DNA of 14,705 nucleotides. It comes from QHBQ01 sp038230695 (GTDB lineage Bacteria > Chloroflexota > Chloroflexia > QHBQ01). Location of the stretch: positions 1-14,705 of the forward strand of contig JBBRMT010000107.1 in NCBI GenBank assembly GCA_038230695.1, in the 5' to 3' direction. Position 1 is the stretch's first letter, and each line of letters starts with the position of its first letter. The translations under genes were made by a program, and so were the position numbers. Positions 7,004-13,689 of this stretch are shown one piece after another. A model generated the notes under the pieces. That model ran no database searches, was not told the DNA's origin, and worked only from the letters and a program-made list of their open reading frames with translations.

Positions 7004-7034
7004 TAGAACTCTCCTTCGGGACGCGGTGGGGGCG

Positions 7035-7064
7035 TTGGACACAGGTATGTGATGTTGGTATAAT
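7035..7064 (+). promoter_or_regulatory. Sigma-70 promoter for the sensor kinase
   Basis: TTGGAC at 7035-7040, an 18-bp spacer and TATAAT at 7059-7064 place a start site near 7071 and give a leader of about 23 nt before the ATG at 7094. The -10 box overlaps that of the divergent promoter. Confidence 0.7.
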
Positions 7065-7091
7065 TATAGCATAGACAGGAGTGATCGCCAA
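7063..7091 (-). promoter_or_regulatory. Sigma-70 promoter for the GT-C-like membrane protein gene
   Basis: On the minus strand TTGGCG (7091-7086), a 17-bp spacer and TATAAT (7068-7063) predict a start near 7056 and a leader of about 53 nt to the GTG at 7003. It shares the palindrome TATAATTATA (7059-7068) with the rightward promoter, so the two cannot be occupied by polymerase at once. Confidence 0.6.
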
Positions 7092-7093
7092 CT

Positions 7094-9283
7094 ATGCCCG
7101 AAGAAATTGCCGCGATTCTCAAGGACCGGATGCACGATTTTGTCGCCGAGTGGGCGGCGAACGGCGCAACTGCCGAGTCCCAGGCCAACGACAATCCCGA
7201 CCCCCGCTTCTACCTCAGTGTCTATCGCACGCTGGTGGCCGCGCTGCGCTCCGACAACTATAGCCCCTTCCTCGACCAGCTATATCAGGAGGGGGTCAAC
7301 CTCAGCATCAATGGGGCCAAGGTTGGCTGGGTGGTAGCGCGGCTGCTGGCCGCCAGCCGCGTGCTGCGCGGCATCGTGCTGGCCGACTTGGGCGAGGGTG
7401 AGCGCGGACCAACTCGTGAGCTGCTCGACCAACTAGAAGAGCGCAGCCTGAGCGCGACATTGGAGGGCTACACTGCGGGGGAGCATCGCTACATCGCGGC
7501 GCAGGAAGCGGCAATGAGCGAACTGAACCTGCGTAACTACCAGCAGTTGGGGCAGAGTGACCGCAGTCTGCTTGCCCGCGTCGCCCAACTGGGCGCGTTG
7601 CACAAGATCAACGCCGCCGCTAACTCCAGCCGCGACCTCGACTATCTCTTGCAGGTGGCGGTGGATGCGGTGGCCGATGTGCTTTACGTGGATGTCTGCT
7701 CCATCTTCCTGTACGACAGCGGCGACTGGCTGGTGCTGCGGGCCACGCACGGCCTCAGCCCCGACTCGGTTGGCGTGGTGATGCTGCGGGTGGGCGAAGG
7801 GGTGACGGGTCGCGCCGCACTGGAAGGCAAGCCAGTAGCAGTGCGCGATGCCTGGAACGACCCCAGCTTCAAATATGTGCCGGGAATTGGCGAGGAGGCT
7901 TATAGCAGCATCCTGTCGGTGCCGGTGCTACTGTTCGCGGCGGGCCGCAGTCAAGGGCAGTTGGTGGGCGTTTTCACGGTGCAGACCCGCAACTTCCGCG
8001 ATTTCAATGATGACGAGTTCAAGTTTCTGGAGATCCTCAGCGGCGAGATTGCGATTGCCATCGAGAACACCCGGCTGGCGAACGCCACCGATGAGAGGTT
8101 GCGCCGCAAGGTCAGCGAACTGAACACCCTGCAGTGGGTGTCCAAGTTGATCGTGGGCAACACCGACCTCGGCTACGTCCTGGATTTGATTGTGCGCCAG
8201 GCGTTGCCGCTTACCCAGGCGGATATGGCGGCGGTGTTCGAGTTTGAGCCAGGGAACGGGATGCTCCGCATCGTCGCCAGCCACGGCCTTAGCGATGAAT
8301 ACGTCAGCAAGGTGCGGATGCCGATTGCCTGGGGGGCGCTGGGCAAGGCGGTACGCACCGGAGAGCCGGTCTACGTCCACGACATCAACGCCTGGATGGC
8401 TAGCAGCGGCGCGATTCCCGACGAGCGGGTGCGCGATGTAATCAGCAGAGAAGGCTTCACCTCGATGCTATGCGTGCCGCTGGTAACTGCCCGCGAGACG
8501 CTGGGCGGGATTTGCATATACACCCGCCAGCATCACCAGTTCACCGATGAGCAGAACGAACTGTTCCGCTCCTTCGCCGACCTGGCCGCGCTGGCAATCG
8601 AGAACGCCCGCCTCTACGACGACCTGCGCCGCAGTCTGGCGACCAAGTCGCTGCTGCTACGCGAGTTGCAGCACCGTGTGCGTAACAACTTGCAAGCGGT
8701 AGCCGCGCTGCTTTCGATGCAACAGCGGCGGATGAAGGGCGCAGCGGCTAATAGCCTGCGCGAAAGCGTGGCCCGCATCCAGAGCATCGCCGCCGTCCAC
8801 GACCTCCTCAGCCGCGAGGAGGTGGGCCAGACCAGCGTGGCCGACCTGGTGCGCGAGATTATGGGCGTGGTGCGTACCAGCCTGCGTGCGCCCAACATGA
8901 AGCTCGACCTGGTGGTGGATGGCGCAGACAACATCGCGGTGCGCGATAAGGAAGCAACCTTGCTGGCCCTCATCCTCACCGAACTGTTCAGCAATGCAGT
9001 GCTGCACGGCTTTTCGCTCGACCGAGTGGCGGCGGGTGGGCGGGTGCAGAGCAACTGCGTCATCCACGTCAGCGCGGCACGGGATGCTGCCGACCCCGCG
9101 CTGGTGCGGCTTATGGTTAGCGACAATGGGCGCGGCCTCGGCGCTAACTTCAACCTGGCTACCAGCGCCAGCCTCGGCCTGCAGATCGTGCAGACCCTCA
9201 CCGAACGCGACCTCGACGGTAAGTTCAGCATCGCGCCTGCCACGCTGGGCGGCGCGGCGGCGACGATCGAGTTCTGTACATGA
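7094..9283 (+). CDS. Sensor histidine kinase, GAF-GAF-HisKA_2-HATPase
   Basis: The protein has 729 residues without transmembrane helices, so it is probably cytosolic. Residues 1-155 are an all-helical N-terminal region I cannot assign. GAF 1 is at about 180-325 (GEGVTGRAALEGKPVAV, SILSVPV, and a closing IAIAIENTRLAN). GAF 2 is at about 358-507 (ALGKAVRTGEPVYV, SMLCVPLV, AALAIENARLYDDL). HisKA_2 is at about 518-600 with phosphoacceptor His527 in ELQHRVRNNLQ. The HATPase domain is at 618-727, with N-box ELFSNAVLHGF (Asn634), G1 DNGRGLG (Asp677) and G2 SLGLQIV. HisKA_2 kinases typically pair with response regulators. No receiver gene is next to it, so it is an orphan. GAF domains bind small ligands or chromophores; no Cys in a bilin-attachment context stands out. 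The start ATG is preceded by AGGAG 12 nt upstream, a rather long spacing. Confidence 0.92.
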   Translation: MPEEIAAILKDRMHDFVAEWAANGATAESQANDNPDPRFYLSVYRTLVAALRSDNYSPFLDQLYQEGVNLSINGAKVGWVVARLLAASRVLRGIVLADLGEGERGPTRELLDQLEERSLSATLEGYTAGEHRYIAAQEAAMSELNLRNYQQLGQSDRSLLARVAQLGALHKINAAANSSRDLDYLLQVAVDAVADVLYVDVCSIFLYDSGDWLVLRATHGLSPDSVGVVMLRVGEGVTGRAALEGKPVAVRDAWNDPSFKYVPGIGEEAYSSILSVPVLLFAAGRSQGQLVGVFTVQTRNFRDFNDDEFKFLEILSGEIAIAIENTRLANATDERLRRKVSELNTLQWVSKLIVGNTDLGYVLDLIVRQALPLTQADMAAVFEFEPGNGMLRIVASHGLSDEYVSKVRMPIAWGALGKAVRTGEPVYVHDINAWMASSGAIPDERVRDVISREGFTSMLCVPLVTARETLGGICIYTRQHHQFTDEQNELFRSFADLAALAIENARLYDDLRRSLATKSLLLRELQHRVRNNLQAVAALLSMQQRRMKGAAANSLRESVARIQSIAAVHDLLSREEVGQTSVADLVREIMGVVRTSLRAPNMKLDLVVDGADNIAVRDKEATLLALILTELFSNAVLHGFSLDRVAAGGRVQSNCVIHVSAARDAADPALVRLMVSDNGRGLGANFNLATSASLGLQIVQTLTERDLDGKFSIAPATLGGAAATIEFCT

Positions 9284-9354
9284 TACATGGTGGAAATCCC
9301 TGTGGAAATGTGGAAAAGCTAGCCTCATCCTGCATACCTGCAACGCAAAAAGGC

Positions 9355-9384
9355 TTGACAAGAGTGCTAGATAGGTGCTAAAAT
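9355..9384 (+). promoter_or_regulatory. Strong sigma-70 promoter of the toxin-antitoxin operon
   Basis: TTGACA at 9355-9360, an 18-bp spacer and TAAAAT at 9379-9384 predict a start near 9391. An inverted repeat GATAG (9370-9374) and CTATC (9389-9393) straddles the -10 box, a natural place for autorepression. Confidence 0.75.
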
Positions 9385-9407
9385 GCCTCTATCCTGGCAA
9401 CATTGCT

Positions 9408-9421
9408 ATCACCCAAGTGAT
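9408..9421. promoter_or_regulatory. Palindrome, candidate HigA operator
   Basis: ATCAC, CCAA, GTGAT forms a perfect 5-bp inverted repeat about 17 nt after the predicted start site and about 40 nt before the toxin start. HigA-type antitoxins are known to repress their own operon by binding palindromes here. That it is the operator is inference. Confidence 0.4.
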
Positions 9422-9460
9422 TAACCAACAGCGGATTAGTGCAACTGCGGAGATCGCGGC

Positions 9461-9799
9461 TTGGAAATCGCCTTCCACCCAAAGATACGAAAGATTTGCG
9501 AGAGTACGACAGAGGCTATCCGCAAGCTCGGTCCTGAGAGAGCCAAACTGCTCCAACGTAGACTAGGTGATCTAATTGCTGCCGATTCGCTGGAGGATAT
9601 GCGTAATATACAACAGGCCCGCTGCCATGAGTTAAAGGGCAATCTCGCTGGACGGCTAGCTGTTGATCTCAAACAACCATACCGCTTGATTTTTGAAGTA
9701 GCGGACGATCCTGTTCCAATGCTACTGAGTGGTGGTCTTGACTGGAAGAATGTGCGATCCATCAGAATCCTAGAGGTGACAGACTATCATGGCTACTAA
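9461..9799 (+). CDS. higB: HigB-like toxin, RelE/ParE superfamily mRNA interferase
   Basis: The protein has 112 residues from a TTG at 9461 with GGAG 8 nt upstream. No better in-frame ATG exists near the family start. The pattern fits HigB (COG3549): an opening beta strand (MEIAFHPKIRKICES), ERAKLLQRRLGDLIAADSLEDM at about 26-47, then ARCHELKGNLAGRLAVDL (about 53-70), PYRLIFEVADDPVP, and a closing GGLDWKNVRSIRILEVTDYHG. Such toxins cleave mRNA on the ribosome. The basic and His/Arg residues around the strands are consistent with this, but I cannot name the catalytic set. The toxin gene comes first and overlaps the antitoxin gene by 11 bp, the usual hig order. The A+T content looks higher than in the flanking genes, suggesting transfer. 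Confidence 0.88.
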   Translation: MEIAFHPKIRKICESTTEAIRKLGPERAKLLQRRLGDLIAADSLEDMRNIQQARCHELKGNLAGRLAVDLKQPYRLIFEVADDPVPMLLSGGLDWKNVRSIRILEVTDYHGY

Positions 9800-10085
9800 T
9801 GCAATAGACAAGGAATACCAACCCGATTTCGTGTCTCCGCCCGGCGATACGATCGAGGGAGAACTAGAGGTAAGGAGGATAACTCCCGCTGAACTGGCGG
9901 ACCGGATGGGTTATCCGCTAAATACCATCAATGAAGTTATAGCGGGCAATGCAGAAATCACCGTTGATATGGCAACCCAGCTAGATCTAGTGTTCGGCAT
10001 CCCCGCGCACTTTTGGCTTAACCGCGAACGCCGCTACCGCGAGGCGCTTGCGCGGCGTGCGGATACAGTTGCTATAACCGCATAG
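9789..10085 (+). CDS. higA: HigA-like antitoxin, XRE helix-turn-helix
   Basis: The protein has 98 residues. The helix-turn-helix is at about 32-60 (TPAELADRMGYPLNTINEVIAG), within the family frame YQPDFVSPPGDTIEGELE, then DMATQLDLVFGIPAHFWLNRERRYREALAR. The N-terminal 10 codons overlap the toxin gene. An AGAGGTGA ribosome binding site lies about 9 nt before the ATG. It should neutralise the toxin by direct binding and repress the operon. Some relatives with this exact N-terminal pattern continue into an ImmA/IrrE-like metallopeptidase part of several hundred residues. This one stops soon after the HTH, so it is either the short form or a natural truncation. Confidence 0.88.
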   Translation: MATNAIDKEYQPDFVSPPGDTIEGELEVRRITPAELADRMGYPLNTINEVIAGNAEITVDMATQLDLVFGIPAHFWLNRERRYREALARRADTVAITA

Positions 10086-10113
10086 ACACCTTTTTATTCC
10101 TCATCCTTTAGAC

Positions 10114-10203
10114 CTACACCCCGGCCTCTGGCAGATACGCCTTGAGGCCGATGCTTTTGCCCTCCCGCGCATGGTAAGATAGCAAGGTTGCGTTGCGTGC
10201 CAT
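10114..10203 (-). pseudogene. 29-codon reading frame, probable gene remnant
   Basis: On the minus strand an ATG at 10203 opens a 29-residue frame ending HAREGKSIGLKAYLPEAGV-stop, with GGGAG just upstream. The composition is protein-like, which suggests the last codons of a lost gene or a very small gene. I do not recognise it. Its first codons overlap the degenerate repeat piece at about 10174-10203, which argues against it being an intact gene. Confidence 0.2.
10174..10203 (-). repeat. Degenerate fragment of the 74-bp repeat
   Basis: GATAGCAAGGTTGCGTTGCG resembles the GATGAGCATGGTCGCGTTGC end of the sub-type A unit. No full unit is present. Confidence 0.35.
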
Positions 10204-10211
10204 CTCCCTAA

Positions 10212-10235
10212 CCCTCTCCCCCGGCGGGGAGAGGG
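10212..10235. repeat. Perfect 10-bp stem palindrome, CCCTCTCCCC family
   Basis: CCCTCTCCCC, loop CGGC, GGGGAGAGGG. A sister palindrome (8-bp stem) lies at 11472-11492. There is no U tract on either side, so it is more like a dispersed palindromic repeat than a terminator. It lies just upstream of the ABC promoter. Confidence 0.55.
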
Positions 10236-10249
10236 GATCGATCGGATAG

Positions 10250-10278
10250 TTGTGTTTGACTGCGGGGCGTGCTATAAT
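10250..10278 (+). promoter_or_regulatory. Extended -10 promoter of the ABC exporter genes
   Basis: TGCTATAAT (TG at 10270-10271, TATAAT at 10273-10278) is an extended -10, with a weaker TTGTGT -35 at 10250-10255 and a 17-bp spacer. The predicted start is near 10285, a leader of about 30 nt. A TTGACT at 10256 is spaced too closely to serve as -35. Confidence 0.65.
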
Positions 10279-10314
10279 ACAAACAGATGTTCTAAACGGA
10301 AGGGGCTAATAGCG

Positions 10315-11433
10315 ATGAGTGTGGAGGTTCGTGAGCAGATGACCAGCACAGATAATCCCATGGGCAGGCCGGTGGTAGCCGCGAGCAACCCGCTGATTGC
10401 GGAGCGTGACAGCCAAGATACCCGCCCCCTGGCAATCAAGACGATAAACGTCAGCCGCGTATACAAGATACGCGGTCAGAAAAACAAGAACGGTGAGACC
10501 ACCAAGACCCTAACCGCCCTCGGTGGGGTTGACCTCGAAGTGTATCAGGGCGAGTTGTTCGGCCTGCTGGGGCCAAACGGCGCAGGTAAGACCACCCTGA
10601 TCAAGATATTGACTACCCTGCTAGCGCCCAGCGGCGGCCTCTGCTACGTGGATGGCCTCGATGTAGTCAAGCAGGCCGACGAGGCGCGACGGCGCATCAA
10701 TATGGTTAGCGGCGGCGAGACTAGCGGCTACGGTATCCTCACCGTGCGCGAGAACCTGTGGATGTTCAGTCAGTTCTACGGGGTCAGCAACAAGGACGCG
10801 CAGGAGCGCATCTCCAAGATGCTGAAAATTGTGGAACTGGAAGACAAGGCCAACGCCCGTGTCAGCGGCCTGAGTACCGGCCAACGCCAGCGCATGAACT
10901 TCTGTCGCGGCTTCATCACCGACCCTCGCGTGATCTTCCTCGACGAGCCGACGCTGGGCCTCGATGTGAACGCCGCCCGCATTGTGCGTAACTTCACCCG
11001 CGACTGGATGAGCGAAGACCCCAGCCGTACCGTGCTGCTCACCACCCACTACATGGCCGAGGCCGATGAGCTATGCGACCGCATCGCCATCATTGACCAC
11101 GGCGCAGTGCTGGCCTGCGACACGCCGACCAACCTGACGCGACTCTTGCAGAAGCAGCCAGTGTTCGAGATCAATGCAGGCGGCCTCAACGACCGCAGCC
11201 TCGACGCGATGGCCCACAGCCCCGGCGTGGTGCGAATGACCAGCGAGGCGGCGGAAGGCGGCAGCGCCTACAACCTCAAGTTCATCCTGGAGGATGAGGC
11301 GGCCATTGGCGGCGTAGTCAGCACTTTGGCGGCGCACAACGGCAACATCATCAGCCTGCAGAAGAACGAGCCGACCCTCGAAGATGTGTTCATCAAGCTG
11401 GTAGGCCGCAGCCTGAGCCAGAACGAGGAATGA
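10315..11433 (+). CDS. ABC-2 type exporter, ATP-binding protein
   Basis: The protein has 372 residues from the ATG at 10315, with GGAAGGGG about 10 nt upstream. The open frame extends to 10252, but that part overlaps the promoter. The N-terminal 40 residues are an extension before the ATPase core. Walker A is GPNGAGKT at 86-93, the signature LSTGQ at 186-190, Walker B VIFLDEP at 206-212, the D-loop GLD, and the H-loop His245 in TTHYMAEAD. The Q-loop region reads VSGGETSGYGILTVRENL and has no glutamine. A variant of this kind (GGE...LT-RENL) is, from memory, found in a subgroup of ABC-2 exporter ATPases. The C-terminal about 110 residues fit the DrrA-type accessory domain (EPTLEDVFIKLVGR). It would power the two permeases downstream. 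The substrate is unknown; drugs, lipids or polysaccharides are usual for the family. Confidence 0.92.
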   Translation: MSVEVREQMTSTDNPMGRPVVAASNPLIAERDSQDTRPLAIKTINVSRVYKIRGQKNKNGETTKTLTALGGVDLEVYQGELFGLLGPNGAGKTTLIKILTTLLAPSGGLCYVDGLDVVKQADEARRRINMVSGGETSGYGILTVRENLWMFSQFYGVSNKDAQERISKMLKIVELEDKANARVSGLSTGQRQRMNFCRGFITDPRVIFLDEPTLGLDVNAARIVRNFTRDWMSEDPSRTVLLTTHYMAEADELCDRIAIIDHGAVLACDTPTNLTRLLQKQPVFEINAGGLNDRSLDAMAHSPGVVRMTSEAAEGGSAYNLKFILEDEAAIGGVVSTLAAHNGNIISLQKNEPTLEDVFIKLVGRSLSQNEE

Positions 11434-11583
11434 AGAAGATAGAATGAAGCATAGAGCTACAAGAAGTTAAGCCTCTCCCCTTGTGGGAGAGGTTTGGTGA
11501 GGGGTAGGGTGAAGCGCACTAACGTCTGTTGTAGCTACCTACATTCTACCTATACACTCTTCATTCATCTATGGAGGTAATAC
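11434..11583. repeat. Inverted-repeat spacer between ATPase and first permease
   Basis: The 150-bp spacer contains an imperfect inverted repeat (left arm about 11438-11464, right arm about 11528-11551; ATAGAATGAAG and AGCTACAA in one, the complement of GTAGAATGTAG and TAGCTACAAC in the other). It surrounds the perfect palindrome CCTCTCCC/GGGAGAGG (11472-11492). Heptamers of GAATGAA type occur at 11435-11448 and, on the other strand, at 11553-11566. It looks like a small fold-back insertion. The next gene's GGAGGT (11573-11578) sits just outside it. Confidence 0.5.
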
Positions 11584-12414
11584 GTGAAAGATACTGGCGT
11601 AAAGCTATTCCTGCGGGCGGCGGTGGCCCGCGCCTATCCCCGTATCTGGGGGGCGCACCGCGAACTCAGTTGGATCTTCTTCGAGATATTCGTGCCGCTG
11701 ATCAACACGTCAGCCTTCGTGTTCCTCTATCGCGCCCTGGGTGCGCCGGAGCAATATATCGGCTTCGTGGTGCTGGGCGGGGCGATGGCAACCTACTGGC
11801 TGAACGTGCTGTGGATGATGGCCTCGCAACTGTACTGGGACAAGCAGGAGGGCTTCCTAGAGTTGTTTATCCTCTCGCCGGTGTCGCTGATGGCGATCCT
11901 GCTGGGCATGGGCGTGGGCGGGTTGTATATGTCCACCATTCGCGCCGGGGCCATCGCCATCATCGGCACGCTGCTCTTCAACGTGCAATTTAGCGGCGGG
12001 CAATGGGGCTTTGCCTTGCTCGTCTTCTTCGTCACCATGGTTGCGCTCTACGGCCTGGGTATGATGCTCAGTTCGGTGTTCCTGATGTGGGGGCGCGAGG
12101 CGTGGCAGGTATCGCTGGCGCTCACCGAGCCAGTCTTCTTCCTGTCGGGGATGAACTTCCCCCTCAGCAAGCTGTTCAGCACCGTGCCAGGGGTAGTCAG
12201 CATCTTCTCCGCGCTCATTCCGGTCAGCCTGGGGCTTGACGCGCTGCGCCAACTGCTCTTCCCTGGGCAGATACAGGGCGTTTTCAGCCCAGCAGTCGAG
12301 CTAGGCATCGAGGCGGTGCTAGGCATCATCTTCGTGGTCGCCGCCTATTTGCTGCTCAAGCGCATGGAGCATCTGGCAAAGGTGGAAGCCCGCCTCAGCC
12401 TGCGCTGGCAGTAG
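11584..12414 (+). CDS. ABC-2 type exporter, permease subunit 1
   Basis: The protein has 276 residues from a GTG at 11584, preceded by a full GGAGGT ribosome binding site at ideal distance. It has about six hydrophobic helices, at roughly 28-50, 56-80, 103-130, 138-168, 175-215 (interrupted) and 240-265. Between helices two and three lies WDKQEGFLELFILSPVS, the coupling stretch typical of ABC-2 permeases (COG0842), and EPVFFLSGMNFPLSKLF precedes the fifth helix. It would form the membrane channel together with the second permease and be driven by the upstream ATPase. Its short 150-bp distance and shared strand suggest one transcript, unless the repeat spacer interrupts it. Confidence 0.88.
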   Translation: MKDTGVKLFLRAAVARAYPRIWGAHRELSWIFFEIFVPLINTSAFVFLYRALGAPEQYIGFVVLGGAMATYWLNVLWMMASQLYWDKQEGFLELFILSPVSLMAILLGMGVGGLYMSTIRAGAIAIIGTLLFNVQFSGGQWGFALLVFFVTMVALYGLGMMLSSVFLMWGREAWQVSLALTEPVFFLSGMNFPLSKLFSTVPGVVSIFSALIPVSLGLDALRQLLFPGQIQGVFSPAVELGIEAVLGIIFVVAAYLLLKRMEHLAKVEARLSLRWQ

Positions 12415-12647
12415 CGACGAATGTAGAATGTAGAATGAAGAAGGTAGAATGGGTGGCGGTTGCTCCCAGAGCATCAATTCAAGCCCCATGCTAGGTTGGG
12501 GAGAACGTCTCCCACTATTCAATCTAAGCCCCCAGCGGGGGTTGGGGGAGAATGTTGAAGCGCACCCATGCCGATTGCAACTACGTGCTACATCCTTAGC
12601 TTGATGACTTATGGCAGAAAGCGTTCGCCCAAAGGGGAGACTCAGCC
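12415..12647. repeat. Repeat-filled spacer between the two permease genes
   Basis: This 233-bp spacer has no gene. It begins with five tandem heptamers (12419-12453: GAATGTA twice, GAATGAA, GAAGGTA, GAATGGG). Two small hairpins follow: GGGAGA-ACG-TCTCCC at 12499-12513 and CCCCC-AGC-GGGGG at 12529-12541. A degenerate copy of the 74-bp repeat runs from about 12541 to 12585 (GGTTGGGGG, then GTTGAAGCGCACCC and GATTGCAAC). The rest, up to the AAAGGGGAGA ribosome binding site at 12631, has no recognised feature. Confidence 0.6.
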
Positions 12648-13586
12648 GTGATAGACACCGCAACCAAACCGAACATCAGTGTCAGCGAACCAGAGAGCGT
12701 CTGGCGCGAGAACCTGCGTACCTTCCGTATCGCCTCGTGGCTGGGCTGGCAGGTGGAGAGCAACTGGGCTGACCCCTTTGTGTTCTTCATCTTTACTATC
12801 CTCCGCCCGATGGCATCCGCCCTGATCGTGGTGGTGATGTACAATGTCATCGCGGGCGGCAACAAGGGCAACTACTTCTCCTACCTGTTCATCAGCAACG
12901 CCTTCTTCGTGCTGGTAACGCAGACGATGGCGGGGCTGGCCTGGACCATCTTCGACGACCGCGAAAACTACAAGATGCTGAAGTATATCTATACCTCGCC
13001 CGCCCGCAAGTTCGCCTATCTGATCGGTCGCGCCGTTGGCAAGGTGGGCATCGGCCTGTTCACCGTGATGATCCTGCTACTCACCGGCATCCTCTTCCTC
13101 GGCCTCAACATTGATTGGGCGCGGGTGGAGTGGGGCTGGCTGCTGGCCTATTTCATCACCGGAATGCTGGGGCTGGGTGGCCTGGGCATCATCCTAGCGG
13201 GGGTGGCGCTGGTGATCGCGCGTCACGGCGCGAGTATCGGCGAAGTTACTGCAGGGATGCTGCTGCTGTTCTGCGGTGCGTTGTTCCCGCCCGATGTGCT
13301 GCCTGCTGGCCTCAAGCAAGTGTCGCTGGCATTGCCGCCCACCTACTGGCTGGAGGGGATGCGCCGCGCCATCAATGGCGGCATCATGACCAACACCAGC
13401 ACGATCAACGGCCAGACTGTCACCACACCGATCAGCCCCTTCCTCGCCCAGTTCAGCGACTGGCAACTGCTAGGCATCGTCACCGGCAGTGGCATCCTCT
13501 GCGCGGCTGGCTCGTTCTTCTTCTACCGCTGGGTCGAACACCAGGCCAAGGAGCGGGGCATGATTGACCGGCTAACCGGATACTAA
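12648..13586 (+). CDS. ABC-2 type exporter, permease subunit 2
   Basis: The protein has 312 residues from a GTG at 12648, with AAAGGGGAGA about 8 nt upstream. A hydrophilic N-terminus (1-42) is followed by about six helices: 45-68, 80-103, 131-152, 161-190, 198-222 and 275-295. The ABC-2 coupling stretch reads FDDRENYKMLKYIYTSPARKFAYLIGR. An FPPDVLP motif precedes the fifth-helix end, and PPTYWLEGMRRAI is followed by a polar external segment (TNTSTINGQTVTTP). It is distinct in sequence from permease 1, so the exporter is probably a heterodimer with two ATPase copies. It is on the same strand as the rest of the exporter. Confidence 0.88.
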   Translation: MIDTATKPNISVSEPESVWRENLRTFRIASWLGWQVESNWADPFVFFIFTILRPMASALIVVVMYNVIAGGNKGNYFSYLFISNAFFVLVTQTMAGLAWTIFDDRENYKMLKYIYTSPARKFAYLIGRAVGKVGIGLFTVMILLLTGILFLGLNIDWARVEWGWLLAYFITGMLGLGGLGIILAGVALVIARHGASIGEVTAGMLLLFCGALFPPDVLPAGLKQVSLALPPTYWLEGMRRAINGGIMTNTSTINGQTVTTPISPFLAQFSDWQLLGIVTGSGILCAAGSFFFYRWVEHQAKERGMIDRLTGY

Positions 13587-13689
13587 TATTGATGCCGCCA
13601 TATAAATGTAAATACAGGCATCTAGCAGTAGGTGCTGGGGCTTGTATATCTACTCTAATGCTGGGCAGATGAACAGAAAGGGTGCAACC

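Noticed and set aside
10212..10235. Rho-independent terminator after higBA
   Set aside because: The stem is strong but is followed by ATCGATCGG rather than a T run, and a sister palindrome occurs at 11472, so it is treated as a dispersed palindrome.
10252..10314. Upstream start of the ABC ATPase
   Set aside because: The 21 extra codons cover the extended -10 promoter at 10270-10278. The ATG at 10315 has its own ribosome binding site.
13591..13622. GATGCC/GGCATC inverted repeat after permease 2 as a terminator
   Set aside because: Only 6 bp with a 20-nt AT-rich loop and no T run. Too weak to call.
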